Below are positions 48,710 through 60,200 of a DNA stretch of 64,000 nucleotides, piece by piece. The number at the start of each line of letters is the position of its first letter. Position 1 is the stretch's first letter. The position numbers and the translations under genes were made by a program. The DNA comes from Colias croceus (taxonomy: Eukaryota > Arthropoda > Insecta > Lepidoptera > Pieridae): NCBI RefSeq assembly GCF_905220415.1, contig NC_059538.1, positions 10,168,001-10,232,000 of the forward strand, given 5' to 3'. The notes beneath the pieces are model-generated. The model did not search any database. It had not been told where the DNA came from and saw only the letters and a program-made list of their open reading frames with translations.

Positions 48710-49560
48710 CATCACCGTGTAGGAACATGTTTTTATAATCAATTTCAATGCGAGTATAATTATTATTCATCAGATTTAAATTAATCTAATTTATTGGTTT
48801 TATCGAATTGGCTGAAGTAGGTATAAAGTACATATATAAAACACATTAATTAGATATTAGAAAAAGTATAATGCCACCAAGTAAGGACTTATACCCAGTA
48901 AAGATTGCGACATCGCGCACACCAGCTATTCCAGCATCTAGGTACCTATGACGGCAATCACCGTGATGCCCGCCCTGCCGAAGACGAAGACACTTCATTC
49001 TAACATTGAATCGGAGGGTCATAATTAAGTTAGTTATAATTTAAAATGTATTATCACAGTATTATAATACAATAAATTATTATTTTGCGCCCTCGCGGTT
49101 CGGTCAATTTAATTAACGTTACTAGGTACCTATGTTTTTGTTTCAAATTTATCTAATAAATGTTAACGAGTTTATTTTTGGCACATTGACTCCTTGATGT
49201 GTTGTCTCGTAAAACTGTATAGGAAAAAATTTTTTATGGACATTTTAATTTCATAAGTAGTTAAGTAGGTCCCTCATTTATTCATTTAGGATTTTCGTAT
49301 CTATGTTTTTTTTTTCGACATTATAAATTCCATTTTAGCCTGTCATCATTAAAAATTCGTAACGTAATTGCGTTATAGGTAGTTACTTGTCGTTACTTTT
49401 AATTGCTCGAATTTACATTAACTACTTTTTTCTTTACTATCTTCCTTTTTGTCGAGTCATTTTCACGTCCCCAAAAAACACTAAAACGTTTATTTAATTA
49501 TAGTAAGTACTTAATTACTTCTGAAAATAGGACTTAAGTAGGTACTTAATTACTTCTTAA

Positions 49561-50875
49561 CCCTAGAACACTAACCTTATTTTTCAACGTTTAATACTAA
49601 CCTTCGTCGTTTCGACTACGCTGTTTATTGGAGGGGATTTAGGGGTTTAATTAAAAAAATATATTTGTAGTTATGTCTTTATTTTAAGGACAAGGTATTA
49701 ATCTACATATAAAAATATAAAAATATTTATTTTAACATAGTTTTAATTCAAACAGTCATCAAAATGAGATCACAGTTTACACGCTTTATGAACATTCTTA
49801 ATTTTTTTGAAAAATTCCGTACAAATAATATATACCTCTAAATTGCTTGAAATAAAGTATTACTTACAAAAATAATATCTGGAAAATTAATTAAAAATAT
49901 AATTTTGAAAATAGCTTAGGATCTAAAACATTTGTGACACACATCAAGTTTGTGTTCCCCACACAACGATTTTTGCACCTAGTGCACCTATTTTTAGGTC
50001 TACCTTTGCTTTACGGAGGTACATAATATAGCATATATGTTTATTTTAATTTGCTATGGAGGCACATTAGCAGCATTACTTTGCTCAGTCTCATTTATAA
50101 CTTTCACATTATTTATTTCTGGCATGTTTAAAATTTATGTAATTGAGTCCCAAAGAGTATCAGTAATGTCACCAGTAATTATACCTGAAAAACATTGAAG
50201 AGGATCTAAAATATCTTGAAAAAAGCGTCACACACAGGTCCACGTGCTATGTATCTATGTTCTTTGAAGGTCTTCTGCTTTGTGGCCTTGACTGTTGTGA
50301 TAACCATAATATGTGTTTGTCTTTCCCAAGAAGAATGGTATGCGATGGTCTTGTAATCGCTAGGGTCAGCTGAAGTGCTAGGTATCTCGTCTTCAATAGA
50401 ACGTGGGGAGATGTATTACTACTTGCCTCATAATCTTGATCTGGAAATTGCTCTTTATTTACAGTAGAAACTTCATCATCACCCTCCGTTTCATGCCTCT
50501 TCAGCCTCAATGTGGTCTTCAGGCTCTCTCGCAGATGAATTTTCCTCATCGCTTTCAACTTCTAAAACTAACATATGAATCGTATTTAAAAAATAAAATA
50601 ATAGGCACCATTATAAAAGATAAAATAACGTAATTTTAACTTAACTAAACAGTACGAAAAGTTACGTTAATACTAACCTTCGTCTATGTGACGAGCCATG
50701 GTTGCTGGAACACCGCGTGTGGACCTTCCACGCACAAAGCACTACCGTCCATCGCAAGCGCAACGGGTTGGCTGAGATTAGCTGAAGTCAGAAAACCATA
50801 CGGTCGCGCGCGTAAAAGTTATAGCGATTTTTTTGGTGAAGCGTCGTCGAATCGACGAAGGGTAGTAATCTAGGG
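49561..50875 (-). mobile_element. piggyBac-family deletion derivative with intact ends
   Basis: Both ends read TTAA-CCCTAGA / TCTAGGG-TTAA (TTAA at 49557-49560 and 50876-50879), the exact target duplication and terminal motif of piggyBac elements. Subterminal CCTTCGTCG(T/A)TTCGAC blocks are inverted near both ends. The interior keeps only broken N- and C-terminal pieces of a transposase, so the 1315-bp element is non-autonomous. It sits between nucleoside hydrolase genes A and B. Confidence 0.88.
49922..50575 (-). pseudogene. Broken piggyBac-like transposase remnants
   Basis: N-terminal piece (about 50575-50200, minus strand): an acidic stretch (EVESDEENSSAREPEDHIEAE) in one frame, then DEIPSTSADPSDYK and GKDKHILWLSQQ...SRRPSKNI in other frames. 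The last recalls the GKDKxxxW...RTRSKNI start of the piggyBac catalytic domain. C-terminal piece (about 50030-49920): SKGRPKNRCTRCKNRCV, a Cys-rich finger-like end. The central catalytic Asp region is absent. Frameshifts and stops separate the pieces, so no functional transposase is encoded. Confidence 0.7.
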
Positions 50876-51679
50876 TTAAAATAGGACAGCACTAAATACC
50901 AAAGATGACTTATAGATACAAAAAAAAAAACAATCACTTTAGTATGCTGAAAAAATACACACATCTCTGTCATTTTCATTCACTGTACCATCTCTACTAC
51001 AAACTAAGCGTAATACTTAGTGCATTTAAAATAAGACAGCATTTCGATAACTTTTAGATTTAAAAAATATATTTATTCACATTATTATGCTGACTAAATA
51101 CGTACATCTCTGACATTTTCATTCACTGTACTACAAACAAAGCGAAATTGTGCATTATTTTAATGTAAACATGAATGAATCATTTACACGTGCACTCACA
51201 ATAAAGAGCGATATAATACTGTCACTGTCTAGTCTAGTCTACTGTCTCATCTTCGAAGCGTGTTGCCAACTTGTCCGAATTTTTCCCCAATTTTGTTTTT
51301 TGCATATGGCAAATTTATACCACAAAAATTAAATTATAAAAACCAAAATAATTAAAAGCCAAAAGAAGTTTAATTACTTATATGAAAAGTTCTTCGTCGT
51401 CATCATAATAATTATATTTTATTTCATGACACTGATTGTGTAGGTATTTAAATAAAACAGAATTTTAGTTAGTTATAGTTAGTTATATATTATTTATTGC
51501 ACACAATTTTTAATTTACAATTACAGATTACAGAATTTTAAGGAAAATTATTTATATTTTATTTACTTAAACATATTTATCATCATCATCATCATCGTTG
51601 TTATGATAATAGTGATCATGATAATTGATAACGATCGTTGTTTAATAAAACAGAATTACACAGTAGGTACTAATTTTGT

Positions 51680-51760
51680 TTAATCATCATCGTCACTATC
51701 GTCGTGATGATGATGGTGATGATCATGATGATGGCCATGATGGTGATCGTGGCTATCATC
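51680..51760. repeat. Trinucleotide-like tract encoding the His/Asp tail
   Basis: GATGATGATGGTGATGATCA-type imperfect (GAT/CAT)n on the plus strand. It coincides with the coding tail of gene B. A further CATCATCATCATCATC tract lies in the 3' flank near 51580. Confidence 0.75.
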
Positions 51761-54700
51761 ATTTTCATCTCTGTCATGCTTATTGTCATCAGCTGAAAAT
51801 ATTTTCATCAAAAATTCCCTAAACGGCTCCTTGTTGCAAGAGAACACCAATCTTTGTTTCGGCGATTTTGACTTGAAATCATTTGTATTTCTCCCTTTCG
51901 AGTTTCCTGTAAACATAATATGGTTTTTCAATAAAACAATTTAGCAGTTATCCTAGCTTAATTGTGTTTAAAGATTATGTATTAAAGTTTCGTGGAGCCC
52001 ATTTACTGAAAAATTTACCAACGTTCATTAAACATTTAACCCATTGAGCCCCCAGCGTCCCGATCGGACCACGACACAATAGATTTTCTATTGTGTCGGT
52101 GATTCCGGGGGCTGAGTTATTGATTGTAAAAGCGGCTATTGAAGACATTATTTGCTAAACCTTCAATTTAACTCTGACTTTACTAACATAGGTACTCAGT
52201 TAATTATCATTAATGTAGAAGGATCAGTTCGGCCGAACTAAAGACAAAGGGAAATTCCGGAAATTATTAATAATAACTACGCAAGGTGAATCACAGCCAG
52301 GGAGATACGACCGGAATAAATTGGTATTATTATCCGTTTTTTTTCCCTAATAAAAAAAGACGTGTGGCACTCGGGGACTGCCGCGGTAAAGCTATTGCAT
52401 TGCATGCCTTCAAGCCACACCTCCGAGCCCGTCGGAGTGGGGAGCGTGAGGTTTTGTCGTTACGGAATTTCTCGATTCGGTCTCCGCGCTCAAGGCCCGC
52501 GATATTAGCTATGCAATAGCTTAATACTCTCTCTATACTTACCACATAAAAATATTCCATTCAGAGTAAACTTTAGCTCTTTTATAATCGACGAATCCAG
52601 AACAATGGACATCGCTACAGGGTCTAATGGCGCCCAATCGTTGGTCTTAGGTAGGGATATGCGCTCAAATATATTTAGAGACCGCACTATATCTGACTTT
52701 ATTTCGCCGAAAGTATCTTTACGCCATTGCTGGAAAATGAATATCAAAATATAATTTATTTTTAATTAATTTAACTATCTAGGTACTTTAAATATTGGAC
52801 AATGACCAGTCTTATTTGCCTTCTTGCTTTTAATTTATAGTAATGTTCTAATAGGGACAATGTCTGGAACTTTTTGGATATACTTTTTTTAAAAAATAGG
52901 CATACAAATTTGTAACTTCTCAAATATTGTCTTCGATTGTTTGAAGTTTATAATAAGTCTCCTGTCCCGCTTAGTAATTTGTAATTTAAACATAAAATAT
53001 TATTTAATTACTTAATTAATCTTTTCTATTAAAATTATCTTGAGTGGAGGAATAATGAAGCCAATTTCAAAGTAATAAGTTTAACATTTTTCAAAATTTC
53101 AAATACTTAAATAAGGGGTTTCGATAGTGCTGCAGAATAATATTATAGTGCTAGAGTGTAAAAAATGCTGTAATCAAGTATGTACTACATTTAATTAATG
53201 AAATCTTTTACTCACCCTCCCCAAATTTAGGGACTTTTTCACTTTAGACGGAATGAGTGTAAGTTTGTCTGCCAGCCCGTTGTGAATAACGACGAAGTAG
53301 CCTTCTATGTCCATTTTAACGTTAAATTCTAGTTTCATGCCATTAGCTTGAATTGAAAGAAAAATATTTAATTAGAAATAATATGAATCATAAAGAAACT
53401 TGATTGAAACATTGTATATGGTTTAATATTTACTTATTTTCAATTTTCATTTTTAATATTAATTTATTGTGGTAATACTAATATTTTTTCACAGTATACA
53501 AAACTTTATGACACCCATAGATTAATTAGGGGTTTTATTGGGCGTAACGTTGATTTTTTTTTTCACTTCAATCAAAAATAGCATACGTACACGGTACATC
53601 TTTATCTGAAAGTTCCCGGATTTTTTTTACGCCATACATAAATGTTTCTCATTTTTTGTTTTAATTATTTAAATCATTAATAACACATAAATACTAACTG
53701 TAAATATTACCAGCTGCGACATACAATTGCCAAATCCTGGCTAACAATCCTGGGTCCAACTTTATAGCTACGGCCATATTGGTAAGTGGCCCCAACGTAA
53801 CAATTGTTAATTTATCTGCGAATTAAGAATTTATTATTATTTCTATAAAAATATACGAACAATATCATTGTTATTTACAATTAATGACAACACACCATTA
53901 TACAATATGAGAAATGGAAACAAATAAAGAAATATTTTATTAAAATTTAAAAGTTATTAAACTTGTATATTACAACTAGCGGTCCGCCCCGGCTTCGCCC
54001 GTGGAATTATCGAAATCGGTTCAGCCGTTCTCGAGTTATGGAATTACAACGAAAAGTGGCATTGATTTTTATATATTAGATATTCATTATTTTGTGCAAA
54101 CAATGTAGTATGTCTTATTATTCAGACAATGTTATAATTAATTTCTGTGACGATTCAATTGGTTAAATATTATATTGTAATAATTATTTAAATATCGTAA
54201 GAGGAAAATTTTGTATGAAAAAGGTACTCTCATACATTCTTATTTTTGATTCACAAATTATATAAAAATATGTTAACAAAATTAAAAACCTTTATACTTC
54301 TTCGACAGTTTGCTCATAGCAACTGACGCATAATCAGACTTCGCTTTGATTGGTTTAAATGACTTCGTGGAATTATCTCCGAGTCCGTCGTGACCAAAAT
54401 AACCATCAGTGGGATAATCCTTCATGAGAGCTGATTGACATCCGCGGTATATTGGTACCTGGAAGAATAAGAATACTTCTTTCGAGTGATTTACAGAATT
54501 TCAAAATACCTATTCGTAATTGAATCGAATAAGCCAGCGCATTTTTACATTCTTAATGTAAATTGTAATAGATAGTTTATTATTTAGTAATACCTAGATA
54601 ATAGTATTAGTTCATGAAATATCAACTATAACATTAATGTTATTATAGTTATCTTGGATTTTTCACGATTCCTGATGGAGACGAAGAAAAAAAATATCTC

Positions 54701-55858
54701 GGTCTGGCAGGACACAGAAGGCTGGTCACATAATTGTCCCTAAAGATAATGGATCAGTCAAACAGATGCATGCATAATGCATCTGCCCCTTACCCCACTT
54801 GGGGACACACACTTTTTATCTTGGCTTGGTGCTATTGCTGACAGACAGCATCCTCAAAAATATTTTCGTTAAGAAGTTAGTGGTAGGTACATATTAAACA
54901 CAGTTATAATATTTAGATCTCTCATATCCTTTATAAAATAAATAGCTTTCATTGTATGTCGACGATACGTGTGTTTCTTATTATAATGAGTCGATTGTTT
55001 TTTTTTAATCACGACTCATTTGTATGCAGCTCAATGAATATAGAAGCAACAACTTGGTCAAAATGTTTGGGTCGAAAAACAACAACGTGGCACGTAGAGC
55101 AAATAAAAAAAAAGTCTTACATCTCTTCTGTCAGCAATGTCCAATATCCTTTGAGTGTTTTCGAAGACTTGTGGCTCGTTAACATTTCCATGGACTGTTG
55201 TGATGCCAACTACTTTTGGTCTAAAAGCATTTAAAAATATAATGATTACATCATTATGTACTTAAGTTTATAGAAGTTTAGACTCATATTTAATTTATTA
55301 AAAAGATACGCTTGCGGGGATTAGAGCAAAACAGTGAGTTTCCAATCTTTAATTAAATCATTCCTTTCTATGGGGTACATAAATTAAATCGGTATGAGTC
55401 ATTAAAACTATCTTTATACTCAGACTCACCCATCAAAATGTTTCTCATTTAATAATGCCATGAATATTGCCATAGCATCGTCAGCACCGCCATCGTGGTC
55501 TATTAGTAATTTTTGGGAATTTGACGCTAGTGTTACACTGAAAATTGATAAACTTTTGTTATTTTAATTGGCATTTGCACACTTTTATCTGACATCAGTT
55601 TTTTACGAACATTAAATTCATCTAAATTATGTACCTACCTATTAATAATTACAAAAATATAGTATTAATAAATACATTACAAAGGTTTACAAATTTTATA
55701 GGACTTGCATGCAGCAGACAAAGGGAAAAAAAAGGAAAAGAGACAGACTAGAGGTCATAATATACTAAAATCTATAATATGTAAGTAATTGTAGGTACTT
55801 ACCTGAAAAATACACTCACTGTACACACAAAAAACATATATTTTATTGGGTTATCCAT
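51680..55858 (-). CDS. Nucleoside hydrolase B (secreted) with His/Asp-rich C-terminal tail, 8 exons
   Basis: Same family as gene A. Exons: 55858-55803, 55537-55430, 55220-55121, 54458-54290, 53815-53711, 53346-53216, 52729-52543 and 51906-51680, giving 360 residues. The N-terminus MDNPIKYMFFVCTVSVFF acts as a signal peptide. Motifs: DHDGGADD at 32-39, TTVHGN, PIYRG, YFGHDGLGD, GPLTNMAVAI, YVAAANG, KLEFNVKMD, and LDP at 258-260 (Leu where the classical enzymes have His). Exons 3, 4 and 7 have the same lengths (100, 169, 187 nt) as in gene A. The last exon adds about 24 residues, HDHHHGHHHDHHHHHHDDSD-type, with 13 histidines, absent from A and C; this suggests metal binding or a microsatellite expansion. 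The intron-4 donor (G|GTTTTT) is weak. Confidence 0.9.
52072..52520. repeat. GC-rich repeat block in gene B intron 7
   Basis: Starts with a 12-bp hairpin (CGACACAATAGA / TCTATTGTGTCG, 52072-52098). It continues into a GC-rich 52363-52520 segment (GTGTGGCACTCGGGGACTGC, GCTATTGCATTGCATGCC, CTATGCAATAGC). The composition is unlike the surrounding AT-rich intron, and open frames on both strands here are by-products. I believe it is an interspersed lepidopteran repeat; not verified. Confidence 0.45.
53974..54082 (-). repeat. Short interspersed repeat, inverted copy 3
   Basis: ACTAGCGGTCCGCCCCGGCT and GAAATCGGTTCAGCCGTTC are reverse complements of 22928-23098; this copy is shortened in the middle. 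Lies in gene B intron 4. Confidence 0.75.
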
Positions 55859-57241
55859 TATATTTTAACACTTTTTATTTTATGTTCATTTTAGATAACA
55901 TGGAACAGAAGATGCTTATTTTCAACTAAATGATAGAAATTGAAATGATTTAAAAGTAAACGTGGATATTATTTAATGTGATTTATAATTATTGGTGAAA
56001 TAGATGTATTTTTAACGATGTTTCAATTATCTTTGATGATTTGATAACACGATAGACACTAAATTATTATTACAAATATTAATTTTAGTAGATATTGCAT
56101 GAATTTAATTTCTATACAAATTTAAAATGCTGCATGATTTATAATTGTTTCAGTAGCTTTCCTCTTTATAATTATAATTTTGAGAAGGTTTTTCAGATTC
56201 AACTAGAGACAAACTGAAGGTATTGCATTCTTTTTAGGTTTTTATATTATAATTATCTTTTTCGGTTTAGCGTTCGTGTTTATAGAATACTAGGATTCCG
56301 CCCGCGGCTTCGCCCGCGCAGTCAAAGAAAAATTCGCATAGTTCCCGTTCTCGTGGGATTTCCGGGATTGCGTCATTTTCCCGGGATAAAAGTAGCCAAT
56401 GTCCTTTCTCGGGTATCAAAATATCTCCATACCAAATTTCATGATAATTGGTTCAGTAGTTTAGGCGTGATTGAGTAACAGACAGATAGACAGAGTTACT
56501 TTCGCATTTATAATATTAGTATGGATTTTAAAATGAAAAAAGAACAAAAGAAAACAAATTACTTTTACTTTCTAATTATAGCTATATTATTAGCATCTTA
56601 TCGTAAAAATACCTATGTTTCTTGCTAAAACACATTTCAATTGACGTATGTGGTAAAAAATTAAATAAAAAGCAAGCATTTTCTTAATACTATTTATTGA
56701 TATCATTATAATATATAATTATCAAGGCAATAATTATAAACAAATTTACAAGAATCAAATATCACAGTTGATATTAAACACTGTACAGAATTTCACACTT
56801 AACAATATTTAAAATGTATTTTATATACATAATATATTGTTGTATTACATTGCTACACTAAGATTTCATCTATCAATATATCAAAAATTTGTCCAAATTT
56901 GTTCAGCAGTTAAGGTACAGACTAGTATATACTAAATAGTTATGACGTTGTTTTATTATTTTATCACTCACAATGTTGGATATAGGTACATATTCAAAAT
57001 ATACCAAGTAAATTATGTGAAACACGTATGAGAACATTAACGAAGCCTTAAAAACCTTTATCCAAAGCCACGGCAGGAAAGATACGTTTTAACGAAGAAT
57101 TAAAAAATGTTCTCACTCAAAATAATATGAATTCATGAAAAATAAGTTGATATTTGTGGGCAGATGTATATTTTTCCAGCAAGCCATATCTTGAAATTTT
57201 CTACTTTTTTTTTCACTCATAGTTTTGATTGAGATTATTCT
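55859..57241. other. Intergenic stretch between B and C
   Basis: Holds the 5' flank of gene B, a SINE/RTE-tail repeat (56289-56524) and AT-rich sequence. No gene seen. Confidence 0.6.
56289..56524 (+). repeat. SINE/RTE-tail repeat, intact reference copy
   Basis: CCGCCCGCGGCTTCGCCC, TTCCCGTTCTCGTGGGATTT, GGGTATCAAAATATCTCC, ATACCAAATTTCATG, GACAGATAGACAG and CGCATTTATAATATTAGTAT. It shows what the copy split at 3268/5107 looked like before insertion. Confidence 0.85.
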
Positions 57242-60200
57242 TTATTCATGGGAAAATATATTATACAGAAGTTGTTTATATTCATCTCTGTCCATAGAAT
57301 ACAAAACTCTGGCATTTGGTTTCTCTGATGTGAAATTATTTGTAGCGATTCCTCTATTCTCTGTAAACAAAAAACATTTTCTCTACATACACCATTAAAA
57401 GTAATTTTAACAAAATGTTTTTTAATCAGGCCCTGTCCGTTCCACTTATGACCCTGCTGACTGCCAAAAGTATCACAAGATACATATTATAAAACAGTTG
57501 CTCCCCGCTGTCTGTGTGTCCCTCTGTACCTGTTACAGAGCTTCACCGACCGTCAGTGCGTACCATCAGCCCTGACAACATTGACCGACCGTCAGTTTGT
57601 ATCATTCAGTGCTCTGCGTACCAGTAAACTGACCAGACCTGGTATCGATGTTCATGTTCACGACGACGATACACGCATGCGCGTTACGCGTAGTCAGTAG
57701 ATCTGTACAGCACTGAACGCGTTAATTTGTTTGAAACAAATGGAAACAAATTGTTTCCATAGCGCGTCAGTCGACCGACACTACGCATGCGTAAGCGCTC
57801 GACCGACGGTCCTCGTACGCAGTGCGTAGCAAGATACGCGTGCGTATGGTCGGTCGGTATAGCACTGTACGGTTTATGAATTTCCATACGTATGACAAGC
57901 GCGACTGACGTACGCACTGACGCGGATGCGACGGTCGGTGAAGCTCTGTAACCGGCCTAGATCTTTAAAACTACGCAACGTATTTTGATGGAATTCTTAA
58001 AAATGGATAGAGTGGCTCTCCAGGAAGATTTTAGTATGCAATTTGTTAAGATTTAGATAAAGCGGGTGAAGCCGTGGACAGAAGGCTAGTTTTTATGAGT
58101 GGTTCTCCATAAAGATTTACGTACATAATTAGTTATTATTTAAACAAAGCGAAGCCATGGACATGGATGAAAGCTTGCTTATAAAACATACTCACCACAC
58201 AAACCAATACTATTGTAGGACATCTTCCAATCCGCCATGCTGTCGTTGATCGCGGCGGCCATGACAGCGGGGTCCAAAAGCACCCACTGAGGGGCTTGAG
58301 CCGGTATCGAGAGGCGCTCAAATTTGTTCAAATATTGCATCACTGTGCTTGGTATTGCGCCAAGAACGTTGAGACGCCAGTCCTGAAATTTGTAGGGTTA
58401 TTTAAAAGACAATTTTCTTATATCAAACTGAAACATTTACCTATTCAATTAGACTTCTTCTAGAAGCACTTTTGAATAGTCATAACATAGTTTAACAATT
58501 TACATTGGTATAAGAATTTTGAGAATGTGCTAAAGAAAATATTATATTGTAACGAGAAATATATGTACCTTATTCGGGTTTTTTAATGAGGAATCTAATT
58601 ACTTACTACTTTTCCCCTTTTCTACTACTTAGTATATAGTAGTAGATATGTAATTGTCACTTGTGTGTGTTTTTTATGAAAATGTCATTTTTCACTGAAA
58701 TTCCATCGCAAAATTTTTTGTTTCATTTAATTACTTAAAATAAAATTAGTTATTGACTTCTTATCATCAGTCATCAAATTTTATTTGTCTTACTACTGAA
58801 CCGATTTTAATAATTATTTCACCATTGGATATGTACGATAATCCTGATTGCTAAAGCGGTATAGGCTATATTATATGTACCACAAACAAAACCAGGGCAG
58901 GCTCTAGTATAAAATAAACTTTATTTACCGTTTCTACAGTTACGCTCTTTCGTATAGGAGAGAAGGGCACTATACTAAGATCTTCAGGCTTACTGCCATT
59001 TGTTATGATTCGATACGCTTCAGCATCCATGGCTGCGTTGAATTCTGCTTCTTTGTAGTTTTCATCTAAAAAAAGATAATTAATAATTAGATAATTAAAA
59101 GTTTCATTGGTTAAAATTTTGGAACAATGTGGTAGATAATGTAATCTATACTAATATTATAAATCTGAAGAGTTTGTTTGGTTGAACGCGATAATCTCAA
59201 TAACTACGATTCCGATTTGAAAATTTCTCTCAGTGTTAGATAGCCCATTTATCGAGGAAAGCTATAGGCTATAAAATATTATCACGCTAAGATCAATAGG
59301 AGTGGAATGGGGCTAAAACCGCAGCTAGTAGGGGAGAGCGGGGATGAAAGTCACATTTTTAACTTTTTTTATGTAACTTCCAAAATACGTTGTTAAGGAA
59401 TGATATTTGTATACCAAACGATAGTGTAATTATTCTGTTACAAAATAAATAAACGTATTTTTGTATTATATTATCAGTTGTAGAAATATTTTGTATTTTC
59501 ACCCTAAAGAAAAATGTGACTTATAACCCCGGGTCAGGGATGGTTGTCACAATGCCTAGGGTAGGTAGTCACATACTAAATAACAGGCAATTTATAAATA
59601 GAAAGTCACTTTTTGGTCTTATAATTTTACGGAATAGTTTTTAATTAAGAACTCTTAACCAAATGAAACCGTAGACAGTCTTTATTTCAGTCTGAATATT
59701 AAGAATCACAATTTTAGCAAATAATAATAAGCGTGAGTCAATATAGAGTCATCAAGGATATATGGACTTCCAGCAGGTTTGTTAGGGTGATTTTCCGGTG
59801 TTGATTGAAAATTAACGGCTGAAACAAACAACCTCAAAACGCAAATAAAGTCAGCTCGCATACAGGGAGCTAGTTGACATGTGACAACCAGCCCCCGAAA
59901 ATTTGTGACAACGAGCCCCATGACACGTTTTAGAAAAAAAACATTGAAAATAAATTCCGGTCAATGAATATCTAAAAAACTGTATTACGATATTATAAAA
60001 CACATTTCATCATCATCAAATGAACTGAAAGATTATTACTGTGAAACAAGAACGTATAATTACGAGGTTCGACACAACAGCACAAAAATTTACTTTTGCT
60101 GTGCGAAAACAATAAACTCGTGTGAGGCCCTCACGGTAGATCGGAGCGGTCTGACGCGAAGTGGGGACAGCGTTGTCACTGTATCGCTCTTGCCACGCTG

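Larger units (their letters stand above)
48194..51679. other. Intergenic stretch between nucleoside hydrolases A and B
   Basis: 48194-49560 holds a 15-bp hairpin (48665-48709) and a GC-richer patch (48860-49120). The patch has TGACGGCAATCACCGTGATG and TCGGAGGGTCATAATTAAG and may be the decayed 3' end of a retroelement. 49561-50875 is a piggyBac derivative. Beyond that, 50876-51679 is AT-rich with a (CAT)n microsatellite near 51580-51596. No gene seen. Confidence 0.6.

Noticed and set aside
50247..50633. Host gene on either strand
   Set aside because: Lies between TTAA-CCCTAGA ends and matches decayed piggyBac transposase in broken frames.
52286..52560. Overlapping 76-77-residue frames on both strands
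   Set aside because: Both arise from the GC-rich repeat segment in gene B intron 7; the minus frame runs into the real exon in the wrong frame.
54956..55234. 92-residue plus-strand frame
   Set aside because: Antisense to gene B exon 3, which has the conserved family motifs and exon length.
57684..57917. 77-residue minus-strand frame
   Set aside because: Falls entirely within the palindromic CpG-rich element; mirrored motifs explain it.
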